Of a stretch of 64,000 nt of DNA, positions 36,529-44,395 are shown piece after piece (the stretch's first letter is position 1; each line of letters begins with the position of its first letter). The notes beneath the pieces were generated by a model that worked only from the letters and a program-made list of their open reading frames with translations, was not told where the DNA came from and did no database searches. The stretch comes from an uncultured Cyclobacteriaceae bacterium (lineage in GTDB: Bacteria > Bacteroidota > Bacteroidia > Cytophagales > Cyclobacteriaceae). The DNA lies in contig CAKZRQ010000017.1 of NCBI GenBank assembly GCA_937146645.1, positions 1 through 64,000 of the forward strand, written 5' to 3'. A program made the translations under genes and the position numbers.

Positions 36529-36551
36529 AAAAAAGGAGGCCGAAGCCTCCT
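36529..36551 (-). terminator. Terminator with TTCG loop between the PUR and AI-2E genes
   Basis: Read leftward, AGGAGGC TTCG GCCTCCT is followed by TTTTTT. It lies 59 bp after the PUR gene stop and only 13 bp before the AI-2E start, so it may act as an attenuator for the AI-2E/ychF/cas6 unit. Confidence 0.8.
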
Positions 36552-36610
36552 CTAATATACTAGTATTTTATACCGATTTTAAAGTAATTCCCGAAGGAGG
36601 TTTGCATCTG

Positions 36611-36940
36611 CTATTCCCACTTCAATTCCTTATTGTACTCCTCTTCGGTCACCTCATGCGAAAACTGCTCGAAATCATAGTCAGGAAGAAGCTCAGTCTT
36701 CACATGTTCTACAGATTCATTCAGCGCATCTACAAACTTTAAGAAATCCTCCTTGTACAAGAATATCTTGTGCTTTTCGTAAGAAAAGCCGTCACCATTA
36801 GGCTTTCGCTTACTTTCCGTAATCGTCAGATAATAATCGTTAGCTCTGGTTGATTTTACGTCGAAAAAGTAAGTTCTTTTTCCTGCTTTCACTTTCTTAG
36901 AGAAAATCTCTTCTCTATCATATCCTCTATGATCTTCCAC
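36611..36940 (-). CDS. PUR family DNA/RNA-binding protein (DUF3276)
   Basis: A 109-residue protein matching the DUF3276/PUR-alpha-like family of Bacteroidota, which binds single-stranded nucleic acids. Landmarks are IFSKKVKAGKRTYFFDVKST, DYYLTITESKR and EKHKIFLYKEDFLKFVDAL, a single beta-beta-beta-beta-alpha PUR repeat; dimers form a full PUR domain. The start codon is GTG 36940; no in-frame ATG lies near it. The C-terminal tail is acidic (EVTEEEYNKELKWE). It is transcribed alone, ending in a TTCG-loop terminator. Confidence 0.88.
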   Translation of the reverse strand: MEDHRGYDREEIFSKKVKAGKRTYFFDVKSTRANDYYLTITESKRKPNGDGFSYEKHKIFLYKEDFLKFVDALNESVEHVKTELLPDYDFEQFSHEVTEEEYNKELKWE

Positions 36941-37103
36941 AGTGCTTTTAATTTGTTGGGTTAATAATAAGGGCTAAAATAATGTATTTCGTTCTGAGTA
37001 TACCAAAAATCCAAGCCCGAAAAATTAATTCATGACTTTTGTCATATAAATGAACTGATTGTTTTGTGTAACGATCAGTAAAAAAAGATAAACAAACTAC
37101 AAG

Positions 37104-37451
37104 TTATTCTCCGTGGAGGTATGCCTTTTTGGTAAGTAATTGATCTTCTGTTTCAGGATGATCGGGATCGTCAACACAGCAATCTACTGGGCACACAGCT
37201 GCACATTGTGGCTCTTCATGGAAACCATTGCATTCGGTACACTTGTCCGTTACTATGTAATAAAATTCATCCGAAACTGGTTCCTGACTTTCTGTACCAT
37301 CTACCACAGTTCCATCCTCGAGAGTTACGCTCTTGAGGGATGTTCCACCTCCCCAAGTCCACTCTATTCCTCCTTCATAAATTGCCGTGTTTGGGCATTC
37401 TGGCTCGCATGCACCGCAATTAATGCATTCGTCAGTAATCATTATAGCCAT
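37104..37451 (-). CDS. Dicluster 4Fe-4S ferredoxin
   Basis: Electron carrier of 115 residues with two iron-sulfur motifs: [12 protein letters not shown] at residues 9-20 and the variant [18 protein letters not shown] near residue 75, where the second and third Cys are eight residues apart, as in YfhL-type ferredoxins. Between them lies a 45-residue insertion ([18 protein letters not shown]). It should be cytoplasmic. It is divergent from an acyl-CoA reductase gene and has a consensus promoter; the electron partner is not shown by the sequence. Confidence 0.93.
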   Translation of the reverse strand: MAIMITDECINCGACEPECPNTAIYEGGIEWTWGGGTSLKSVTLEDGTVVDGTESQEPVSDEFYYIVTDKCTECNGFHEEPQCAAVCPVDCCVDDPDHPETEDQLLTKKAYLHGE

Positions 37452-37473
37452 AACAAATCCTAGGTTTAAAACA

Positions 37474-37505
37474 CAAAGCTAATAAGTGTAAAACTTACAG
37501 GCAAA
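37474..37505 (-). promoter_or_regulatory. Bacteroidota-type promoter of the ferredoxin gene
   Basis: On the minus strand, TTTG (37505-37502), exactly 20 bases, then TAGCTTTG (37481-37474). Both elements match consensus exactly. The -7 element is 22 bases upstream of the ATG. Confidence 0.75.
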
Positions 37506-37541
37506 GAAAAAGTTGTCATACTAACTAATTTAAATCAATTC

Positions 37542-37571
37542 TTTAATCCATTAGTAATTTGGGTACCTTTG
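37542..37571 (+). promoter_or_regulatory. Promoter of the acyl-CoA reductase gene
   Basis: TTTA (37542-37545), 18 bases, then TACCTTTG (37564-37571), an exact -7 match with a weak -33 element. The -7 element ends 16 bases before GTG 37588. It is divergent from the ferredoxin promoter. Confidence 0.5.
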
Positions 37572-37587
37572 CCCCAAAACGAAAACA

Positions 37588-38601
37588 GTGATACTTTCCG
37601 AGAGAATACAAGCTTTTCAAGAGTTGAAGAATAGTATTAAAACTCAATTAGAAATAGCGGAGAATCCATTATTTATTCAGGCTCGAAATACCAATACCTG
37701 GTTCACTATAGAGTCTTTGAGATCTTCATTTGAAGGGCTGATGAGATTGCTTGATTCAGAGAAAATGGGAGAATGGCTTTCGAGGTATAATATATCGGAA
37801 GAATCATCTGAACTTCAGGTAGGGCTGATGCTAGCGGGAAATATTCCGGCAGTTGGATTTCATGATCTTATGTGTGTGCTTATTAGTGGGAAGAAAGCTG
37901 CTGTGAAACTGAGTAACGCTGATTCGGTCTTAATGGGATGGATTATTTCTGAGCTGATGAAGATTGATGATCGTTTCGTTGAGCAAATTAGTGTAGAGCC
38001 AATTTTAAAAGGAAAGGATGCTTACATCGCAACTGGAAGTGATAATTCTTCAAGGTATTTTGATTATTACTTTGGGAAATACCCTCATATAATCCGAAGG
38101 AATAGAACCTCGGTGGCTGTGCTTGATGGAAATGAATCGACTGAAGAACTCGAGAAACTGGGGATAGATATATTTACCTATTTTGGTTTAGGTTGTCGTA
38201 ATGTTTCAAAACTGTACGTCAAAGAAGACTTTGACTTGAATTCCTTGCTCGGTGCACTGGAGTCTTATAAATATGTTGCAGATCATCACAAGTACTTCAA
38301 CAATTACGAATATAATAAGTCCATTTATCTAGTTAATGGAACACCTCATTTAGATTCAGGCTTTTTGCTTTTGAAAGAGGATGATCAAATCGTCTCTCCA
38401 ATTTCAACTCTTTTTTATGAGCAGTATGAAGACCAGGAAGATTTACTGCGCAAATTGGGTAATGATGCAGAAAAAATCCAATGCGTTGTTGGAAAAGGAG
38501 AAGGTCTTATTCCTTTTGGGCAGGCTCAATTTCCTTTGGTGGATGATTATGCCGATGGAGTAGATACTATGAGCTTTTTAACTCGGCTAAAGGAGAATTA
38601 G
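37588..38601 (+). CDS. Acyl-CoA reductase (LuxC-like)
   Basis: Predicted fatty acyl-CoA reductase of 337 residues resembling LuxC-type aldehyde-dehydrogenase-fold enzymes, which make fatty aldehydes using NAD(P)H. Visible parts are ELQVGLMLAGNIPAVGFHDL, GKKAAVKLSNADSVL and FGLGCRNVSKLYV, whose Cys is the likely nucleophile. It starts at GTG; no nearer ATG fits. The divergent ferredoxin gene is a common neighbour in this phylum as far as I recall. The 3' end overlaps the opposite-strand histidine kinase by 35 bases. Confidence 0.8.
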   Translation: MILSERIQAFQELKNSIKTQLEIAENPLFIQARNTNTWFTIESLRSSFEGLMRLLDSEKMGEWLSRYNISEESSELQVGLMLAGNIPAVGFHDLMCVLISGKKAAVKLSNADSVLMGWIISELMKIDDRFVEQISVEPILKGKDAYIATGSDNSSRYFDYYFGKYPHIIRRNRTSVAVLDGNESTEELEKLGIDIFTYFGLGCRNVSKLYVKEDFDLNSLLGALESYKYVADHHKYFNNYEYNKSIYLVNGTPHLDSGFLLLKEDDQIVSPISTLFYEQYEDQEDLLRKLGNDAEKIQCVVGKGEGLIPFGQAQFPLVDDYADGVDTMSFLTRLKEN

Positions 38602-40366
38602 ATTTGTTCTTAGCTGAAGCCGGCAGAGTTATACAGAATTTTGACCCTTTGTTTAGTTCGGATGTGATGCTGAGATCGCCACCATTTTTCTTAAGATACT
38701 CTCTTACAAGAACAAGCCCCAAACCTGTTCCTGACTCATTACTTTCACCCTTTGTGGTGAAACTAACTCCTTCGCGCAGCTTAATTAAATTCTCTTCTGA
38801 AATTCCTATACCGAAATCCTGAACACAGATTTTAACTGTTTCATTGATAAGTTCGGCGCTAAGCAAAATTTTGCTTTTTGGTTTTGAAAACTTGATACCG
38901 TTATTGATAAGATTCCTAAGAACCAAATCAATCATATTCTTATCCGCGAAGACATAAACATCGTCCATGGTGAGAAAGTCAATTTCTAATTCTTTCTCAT
39001 TTGCGATTCTAGATAAAAGTTCAGCTTGATTTTTAAGAGATTTGAGAGAGTTGAAATCCTCTGGGAATCTCTGCTCTCCTCTCAATTGACTACTAGACCA
39101 GGCTAACAAATTTTCCAAAAGGACAGAAACATTGGTCATGTTTTTCGAAACCTCAGGAATCATATTCACAAATTCTTCCTGAGAAATCATTCCCGTTTGA
39201 GTTAGGTGTATTAACTCTGTAACTCCGAATATTGGGCCTTTGAGATCATGAGAAATAATGCTAAAAAACTTATCCTTTAAATCGTTCAATTGTTGCAGTT
39301 CGGTAGTTTGACTTTCAAGTCTATTTTGTGTCTCTACTTGCTCCGTAATGTCATCGAATATTAAAACTTTACCAGTCAATGAAGAATTCTTGTCTTCCAG
39401 GGGAATGGATTCAATGGCTACGATCTTCTCCTTCTCTTTACTCAATAACTTGGTTTGAATGGTTTTGTGACCTTCTTCCTCAATTAGTGCAAGAATATCT
39501 TTTTGGTTTTTGAATATCCTTTTGCTTTCGAAAGTTGTCATCAATTCTACCTCCCGAGGGTTGAACTGCTCCATGGCAGGATTGAAGTCGACCACCAGGT
39601 TTTGTTCATCCAAAACCAATACCCCTTTGGTAATTGCTTCCATTACCTTGTCTCGGGCGATTGGTTTAATACTGAATAGATTAAACTTTAAAATGGCAAT
39701 TCCAACTATGATATAGGTCAGTAAAAATGCATATGGAGTAAGGTCTATTCCATCATATGGGACAAATAGCCCGGTTTGATAGAGGAGATTAAAGAACAGT
39801 GGAAAAATTCCTGCAAACAGTATAATCCTGGTTTGCGCCTTATGTAATGGATCAGCAAATTTGAAACGTTTCCAAAGGACTAAGATTCCTATAGTAAAAA
39901 GGACATATGCATAAATTACATTAATATAATACCACGGCCCATATTCTAGTTTAAGCAGTGGAAAAGGGCCGGACTCATTTAGCGTGGTGCTCAAATAATG
40001 TAAATGATGACTTTCATTGGTCCATACTAATACAATGGTTAGTACTGGAATCAAATAGATTGAGTAAATAAGAGGCCGCTTCTTTTGTAGTTTGTAATCA
40101 GTATATTTCAGAGTGAAGTACAACCAAAAGGCAGGAGCTAAGGCAATTCCAAAATATTGTAGCTTGCCCCAAAATACCATGTCTGGCATTGATGTACTAG
40201 CTAATTCAAGCCCATAAAACAATCCCCAAATAGCTATGCAAAGCATGGTCAGAGCAACCCATCTTACCAAATCTTTTAGAAGAAAAGCTATGTATGCGCA
40301 AAGAATGCCGACTAGGCTGCCGGAAAGTAGAAGTGTAAGCGAAAATGGGTTGAACGAAAGTTCCAT
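38567..40366 (-). CDS. 7TM-type sensor histidine kinase
   Basis: Membrane sensor kinase of 599 residues. The first 230 residues form seven hydrophobic helices of the histidine-kinase 7TM type; a PAS-like domain (about 240-345) follows, then HisKA with phospho-acceptor His373 in FFSIISHDLKGPIFG, and HATPase_c with N-box NLINNGIKFS, VQDFGIGI and GTGLGLVLVREYL. The N-terminus may sense a hydrophobic or small ligand; no response regulator is adjacent. It is divergent from the AtoE-type transporter gene, which could be its target, and its 3' end overlaps the acyl-CoA reductase gene by 35 bases. Confidence 0.92.
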   Translation of the reverse strand: MELSFNPFSLTLLLSGSLVGILCAYIAFLLKDLVRWVALTMLCIAIWGLFYGLELASTSMPDMVFWGKLQYFGIALAPAFWLYFTLKYTDYKLQKKRPLIYSIYLIPVLTIVLVWTNESHHLHYLSTTLNESGPFPLLKLEYGPWYYINVIYAYVLFTIGILVLWKRFKFADPLHKAQTRIILFAGIFPLFFNLLYQTGLFVPYDGIDLTPYAFLLTYIIVGIAILKFNLFSIKPIARDKVMEAITKGVLVLDEQNLVVDFNPAMEQFNPREVELMTTFESKRIFKNQKDILALIEEEGHKTIQTKLLSKEKEKIVAIESIPLEDKNSSLTGKVLIFDDITEQVETQNRLESQTTELQQLNDLKDKFFSIISHDLKGPIFGVTELIHLTQTGMISQEEFVNMIPEVSKNMTNVSVLLENLLAWSSSQLRGEQRFPEDFNSLKSLKNQAELLSRIANEKELEIDFLTMDDVYVFADKNMIDLVLRNLINNGIKFSKPKSKILLSAELINETVKICVQDFGIGISEENLIKLREGVSFTTKGESNESGTGLGLVLVREYLKKNGGDLSITSELNKGSKFCITLPASAKNKSNSPLAELKSS

Positions 40367-40469
40367 CTACGTGATTCTCAGATCAAAACGAGGGTGATTC
40401 ATCATTTTAATCTCAGCATTAACTCCCAATAATAAGGTATAATTTCCACTCATAAAAATAAATTTAGTT

Positions 40470-41774
40470 TTGTCTAAACCTGCTCAACGAGAGCCCCTAT
40501 TCAGTCCTTTCACATTAGTCATTTTTTTGACAATCATTTGCGTTTTTCTTGGTGTGAAAAGTTTGGTGGATTCTGGGGAGCCCATATCGACCAGTATGAA
40601 AGAGACTTTAGGCTACTGGAGAAATGGATTTTTTGGATTACTAGGCTTCACCCTACAAATGATGATGATTTTGGTTTTTGGGTATTGTTTGGCTATTTAT
40701 CGACCGGTCCATTCCACCCTAAAAAGGCTTTCAAATATTCCAACGTCTAGAATTCAAGCGGTTCTCTTCGTTTTATTGATTTCTGTTATGGCAGGTTTAA
40801 CCAACTGGGGTTTTGGTCTAATTGTAGGGGCATTGCTCGCAAGATTCGTCTCAGAGGCTATGCAGAAGAAGAAAATAAGCGTAGACCCAGCTTTACTTGC
40901 TGCTGCTAGTTATGCAGGCATGGCTGTATGGCATGGTGGATTATCAGGTTCAGCCCCATTGAAAGTGGCAGAAAAAGGACACTTTCTGGAAGAAGCTATA
41001 GGTATAATTTCTATCGATCAAACTATTTTTTCAAGGTTTAATTTGATCGTTACATCTCTTCTGGTGTTATCCTTTGCTTTAGCGCTATTGGTCATATTGT
41101 ATTTTTCGGGCAGGCCTTCCTACTTGAATTCCTCAAAAAGTCTGAGACCAATCGATTCCGGTTCTGGTTTTCCGCTGGCTAGAATTGTTGGTTTGGTAAT
41201 GGTGTTATGCGTGATCGTTGGATACTTTTCCATTGACGGTGAAGGATCTTTTTTCGATTTGAATCTTGTGAATTTCATGCTTTTCGCACTGGTTCTTATT
41301 GCCTATAGGTCATTATCAAGATTTACTGATTCAGTTAAGGAAGGGCTAAAAAATTCAGCTGATATATTGATTCAATTCCCTTTTTATGCAGGTATTTTAG
41401 GAGTCCTCACAAATACGGGGCTTTTGAGTTCTTTTTCGACCTGGATATTAGCGAATAGCTCAGAAGCTTCCTTTGCACCTTTAAGCTTGATTGCTGCTGC
41501 TTCAGTTAATTTTCTAGTTCCTTCAGGAGGTGGTCAGTGGGCAGTCCAGGGTCCGATTCTTATGGATGTCTCTCAAACTATGAACTTTGATTTGGGCAAG
41601 ATGGTGATGGTATTCGCATTTGGGGATCAAATCTCCAATCTCCTACAACCCTTCTGGGCTCTACCTCTGCTCGCAATTACTGGTGTAAAAGCAAAGGATG
41701 TTTTTAAGTATTCCTTCTGGATGTTTGTGGCTGGCTTTGTTATGCTATTAGTCTTGATGACTGTATTGCTGTAA
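40470..41774 (+). CDS. AtoE-type short-chain fatty acid transporter (TIGR00366 family)
   Basis: Inner-membrane transporter of 434 residues with about 11-12 hydrophobic segments, resembling AtoE. Typical stretches are SVMAGLTNWGFGLIVGALLA, MAVWHGGLSGSAPLKVAEKG and LVPSGGGQWAVQGPI. It should import short-chain fatty acids such as acetoacetate or butyrate, though the substrate is not shown. The N-terminal helix requires a start near TTG 40470, since the next in-frame ATG at 40596 would remove it. Yet TAGTTTTG, an exact -7 match, spans 40465-40472 and overlaps this codon; one of the two must be wrong. Confidence 0.85.
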   Translation: MSKPAQREPLFSPFTLVIFLTIICVFLGVKSLVDSGEPISTSMKETLGYWRNGFFGLLGFTLQMMMILVFGYCLAIYRPVHSTLKRLSNIPTSRIQAVLFVLLISVMAGLTNWGFGLIVGALLARFVSEAMQKKKISVDPALLAAASYAGMAVWHGGLSGSAPLKVAEKGHFLEEAIGIISIDQTIFSRFNLIVTSLLVLSFALALLVILYFSGRPSYLNSSKSLRPIDSGSGFPLARIVGLVMVLCVIVGYFSIDGEGSFFDLNLVNFMLFALVLIAYRSLSRFTDSVKEGLKNSADILIQFPFYAGILGVLTNTGLLSSFSTWILANSSEASFAPLSLIAAASVNFLVPSGGGQWAVQGPILMDVSQTMNFDLGKMVMVFAFGDQISNLLQPFWALPLLAITGVKAKDVFKYSFWMFVAGFVMLLVLMTVLL

Positions 41775-41911
41775 ATCAAGGCCATATAATTAGCTTTTTT
41801 ATTACAGGAAGTTAGACTTTATGTAGGATCAACGGTGAGTTAATATGCTTGCAGGTTCGTATATTCCATACCTTTTACTTTAGCGCATTTTTCCACTAAA
41901 AATAATTACCT

Positions 41912-44173
41912 ATGGCGTTTGACATTGAAATGATCAGAGAAGTGTATGCGAAATATCCAGAACGGATTGAAGCAGCTAGGAAGGTTGTGAATAGACCTCT
42001 TACATTGACTGAAAAAATTCTTTATTCTCATCTTTCATCAGGCTCAGCATCTGAAGTTCACCAAAGAGGCGTTTCCTATGTTGACTTTGATCCTGATAGG
42101 GTAGCGATGCAAGATGCTACCGCCCAGATGGCACTACTCCAATTTATGCAGGCTGGAAAAAGTAAGGTTGCCGTTCCATCTACAGTTCATTGTGATCACT
42201 TGATTCTCGCGAAGGACGGTGCTGAGCAAGACCTTAGAAATTCTATAAATGCGAGTGGTGAAGTTTTCAGCTTCTTGGAATCAGTTTCGAACAAGTATGG
42301 AATTGGATTTTGGAAGCCTGGGGCAGGGATTATTCATCAGGTAGTGTTAGAGAATTATGCCTTTCCTGGAGGAATGATGATTGGAACAGATTCTCATACC
42401 GTCAATGCTGGCGGTCTTGGAATGGTTGCTATCGGTGTAGGAGGTGCAGATGCTGTGGATGTAATGGCTGGGATGCCATGGGAGCTTAAGTTCCCTAAAC
42501 TCATTGGAGTAAAACTGACCGGAAGATTATCTGGTTGGACAGCTTCAAAAGATGTCATTCTAAAAGTGGCTGGAATTCTTACCGTAAAGGGTGGAACGGG
42601 TGCCATAGTGGAATATTTCGGAGATGGTGCAAATTCCCTTTCCTGTACGGGAAAAGGAACCATTTGTAACATGGGTGCTGAAATAGGAGCTACCACATCG
42701 ACATTCGGTTACGATGAAAAAATGGAAGAGTACTTGAGAGGGACTGGTCGAGGCGAAGTCGCAGACCTGGCCAATCAGGTGAAAGAACATCTCACAGGAG
42801 ATCCTGAAGTCTACGAGAACCCAGAGCAGTACTTCGATCAAGTCATAGAGATAAACCTTTCAGAACTTGAGCCTCATATAAATGGCCCATTTACTCCGGA
42901 TAGAGCCACACCACTTTCTCAATTTGCGGAAGAAGTCAAGAAGAATGAGTGGCCGCAGCAACTTGAGGTTGGACTAATTGGATCCTGTACCAATTCATCC
43001 TATGAGGATATTACCAGGTCAGCTTCCATAGCTAAACAAGCTATAGATAAAGATTTGAAGGCCAAAGCTGAATTTACTATTACTCCTGGTTCTGAGCAGG
43101 TGAGATACACAGTAGATCGGGATGGGTACCTGGATACTTTTGGAGAAATGGGAGGGGTGGTACTTGCTAATGCTTGCGGTCCTTGTATTGGTCAGTGGGC
43201 AAGACACACAAACGATCCCAAAAGAAAAAACTCTATTATTACTTCCTTTAACCGAAATTTTGCAAAGCGTAATGATGGGAATCCTAACACCCATTCCTTC
43301 GTAGCCTCACCAGAAATAGTAACGGCTTTTGCGATTGCAGGGGATTTAACTTTCAATCCGATGACGGACACACTAACCAATGAAAAAGGTGAAGAAGTCA
43401 AACTGGATGAGCCCCAAGGAATTGAATTTCCTCCAAATGGGTTTGCGGTTGAAGATGCAGGTTATCAAGCTCCTGCAGAGGATGGTTCCAATGTCAATGT
43501 AGTGGTCAATCCTGAATCTCAAAGACTGCAGCTGCTTGAACCATTCGAACCTTGGGAAGGCACTGATTTACTAGGTTTAAAACTTCTAATTAAGGCTAAA
43601 GGTAAGTGTACCACAGATCATATTTCTATGGCTGGGCCATGGCTGAGATTCCGAGGGCATCTGGATAATATTTCTAATAATATGCTCATTGGAGCCGTTA
43701 ACGCATATAACGATTCGACTAACAAGGTCAAGAATCAATTAACTGGAGAATATGCAGAAGTGCCTGCTACTCAGAGGGAGTATAAAGCGAATGGAATTGG
43801 TTCAATAGTAGTGGGCGATGAAAATTATGGGGAGGGTTCTTCTCGTGAGCATGCTGCAATGGAACCCAGATTTTTGGGTGTTAGAGCTGTCTTGGTGAAG
43901 TCCTTCGCACGGATCCATGAAACTAATCTGAAAAAGCAAGGGATGCTAGCTCTAACTTTCGTGAATCCCTCGGATTACGATTTAATTCGGGAAGATGATA
44001 CTATTGATATTGTTGGATTAACCGACTTTGCCCCGGGTAAAAATTTAACCGTTCATTTACATCATGCAGACGGCTCATCTAATTCTATTTCTGTCAAGCA
44101 TACCTACAATGAAGGTCAGATTGAGTGGTTCAAAGCAGGTTCTGCTCTTAATTTGATCAAGGAAAACGGTTAA
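41912..44173 (+). CDS. acn: Aconitate hydratase (mitochondrial-type aconitase)
   Basis: TCA-cycle enzyme that isomerises citrate to isocitrate with a [4Fe-4S] cluster. The 753-residue length and sequence fit the mitochondrial-type aconitase of Bacteroidota. Cluster cysteines lie in [13 protein letters not shown] and [12 protein letters not shown]; active-site stretches include [14 protein letters not shown] and [16 protein letters not shown] in the C-terminal swivel domain, and [18 protein letters not shown]. Transcribed alone; a strong terminator follows 21 bp after the stop. A weak promoter-like TACTTTAG lies 28 bases upstream of the ATG. Confidence 0.96.
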   Translation: MAFDIEMIREVYAKYPERIEAARKVVNRPLTLTEKILYSHLSSGSASEVHQRGVSYVDFDPDRVAMQDATAQMALLQFMQAGKSKVAVPSTVHCDHLILAKDGAEQDLRNSINASGEVFSFLESVSNKYGIGFWKPGAGIIHQVVLENYAFPGGMMIGTDSHTVNAGGLGMVAIGVGGADAVDVMAGMPWELKFPKLIGVKLTGRLSGWTASKDVILKVAGILTVKGGTGAIVEYFGDGANSLSCTGKGTICNMGAEIGATTSTFGYDEKMEEYLRGTGRGEVADLANQVKEHLTGDPEVYENPEQYFDQVIEINLSELEPHINGPFTPDRATPLSQFAEEVKKNEWPQQLEVGLIGSCTNSSYEDITRSASIAKQAIDKDLKAKAEFTITPGSEQVRYTVDRDGYLDTFGEMGGVVLANACGPCIGQWARHTNDPKRKNSIITSFNRNFAKRNDGNPNTHSFVASPEIVTAFAIAGDLTFNPMTDTLTNEKGEEVKLDEPQGIEFPPNGFAVEDAGYQAPAEDGSNVNVVVNPESQRLQLLEPFEPWEGTDLLGLKLLIKAKGKCTTDHISMAGPWLRFRGHLDNISNNMLIGAVNAYNDSTNKVKNQLTGEYAEVPATQREYKANGIGSIVVGDENYGEGSSREHAAMEPRFLGVRAVLVKSFARIHETNLKKQGMLALTFVNPSDYDLIREDDTIDIVGLTDFAPGKNLTVHLHHADGSSNSISVKHTYNEGQIEWFKAGSALNLIKENG

Positions 44174-44194
44174 TTTGCGATTATTTAGAAAGAA

Positions 44195-44226
44195 AAGTCA
44201 CTTCATAAAGGGAGTGACTTTTTTTT
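44195..44226 (+). terminator. Intrinsic terminator after aconitase
   Basis: AAGTCACT (44195-44202) pairs with AGTGACTT (44213-44220), followed by a T-run to 44226. Confidence 0.88.
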
Positions 44227-44312
44227 ATTATTCTGAAAACTAGGGATATACGTAATTGATGGATATTTCTTTTCCTTTAAAAATCAAAAAAATGTATTTA
44301 TAAAACATATTA

Positions 44313-44344
44313 TTTGATATAAAATACAAAATACTGTATGTTTG
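44313..44344 (+). promoter_or_regulatory. Bacteroidota-type promoter of the hybrid kinase gene
   Basis: TTTG (44313-44316), exactly 20 bases, then TATGTTTG (44337-44344). Both elements are exact. The -7 element ends 51 bases before ATG 44396, in the longest gene-free stretch of the window (44174-44395), which otherwise holds only the aconitase terminator and A/T-rich DNA. Confidence 0.75.
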
Positions 44345-44395
44345 CTGCAGTTTGCAATCAAAAACGTTAGCTAAGTTTTGCCCGGCCCAGGCCCC

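Noticed and set aside
33000-37000. CRISPR array near the Cas6-like gene
   Set aside because: I looked for evenly spaced repeats on both sides of the gene and saw none; neighbouring DNA is ordinary coding sequence.
37032-37045. ATGAC-TTTT-GTCAT inverted repeat as a CRP/FNR site
   Set aside because: It does not match the known half-site spacing and is short enough to be chance.
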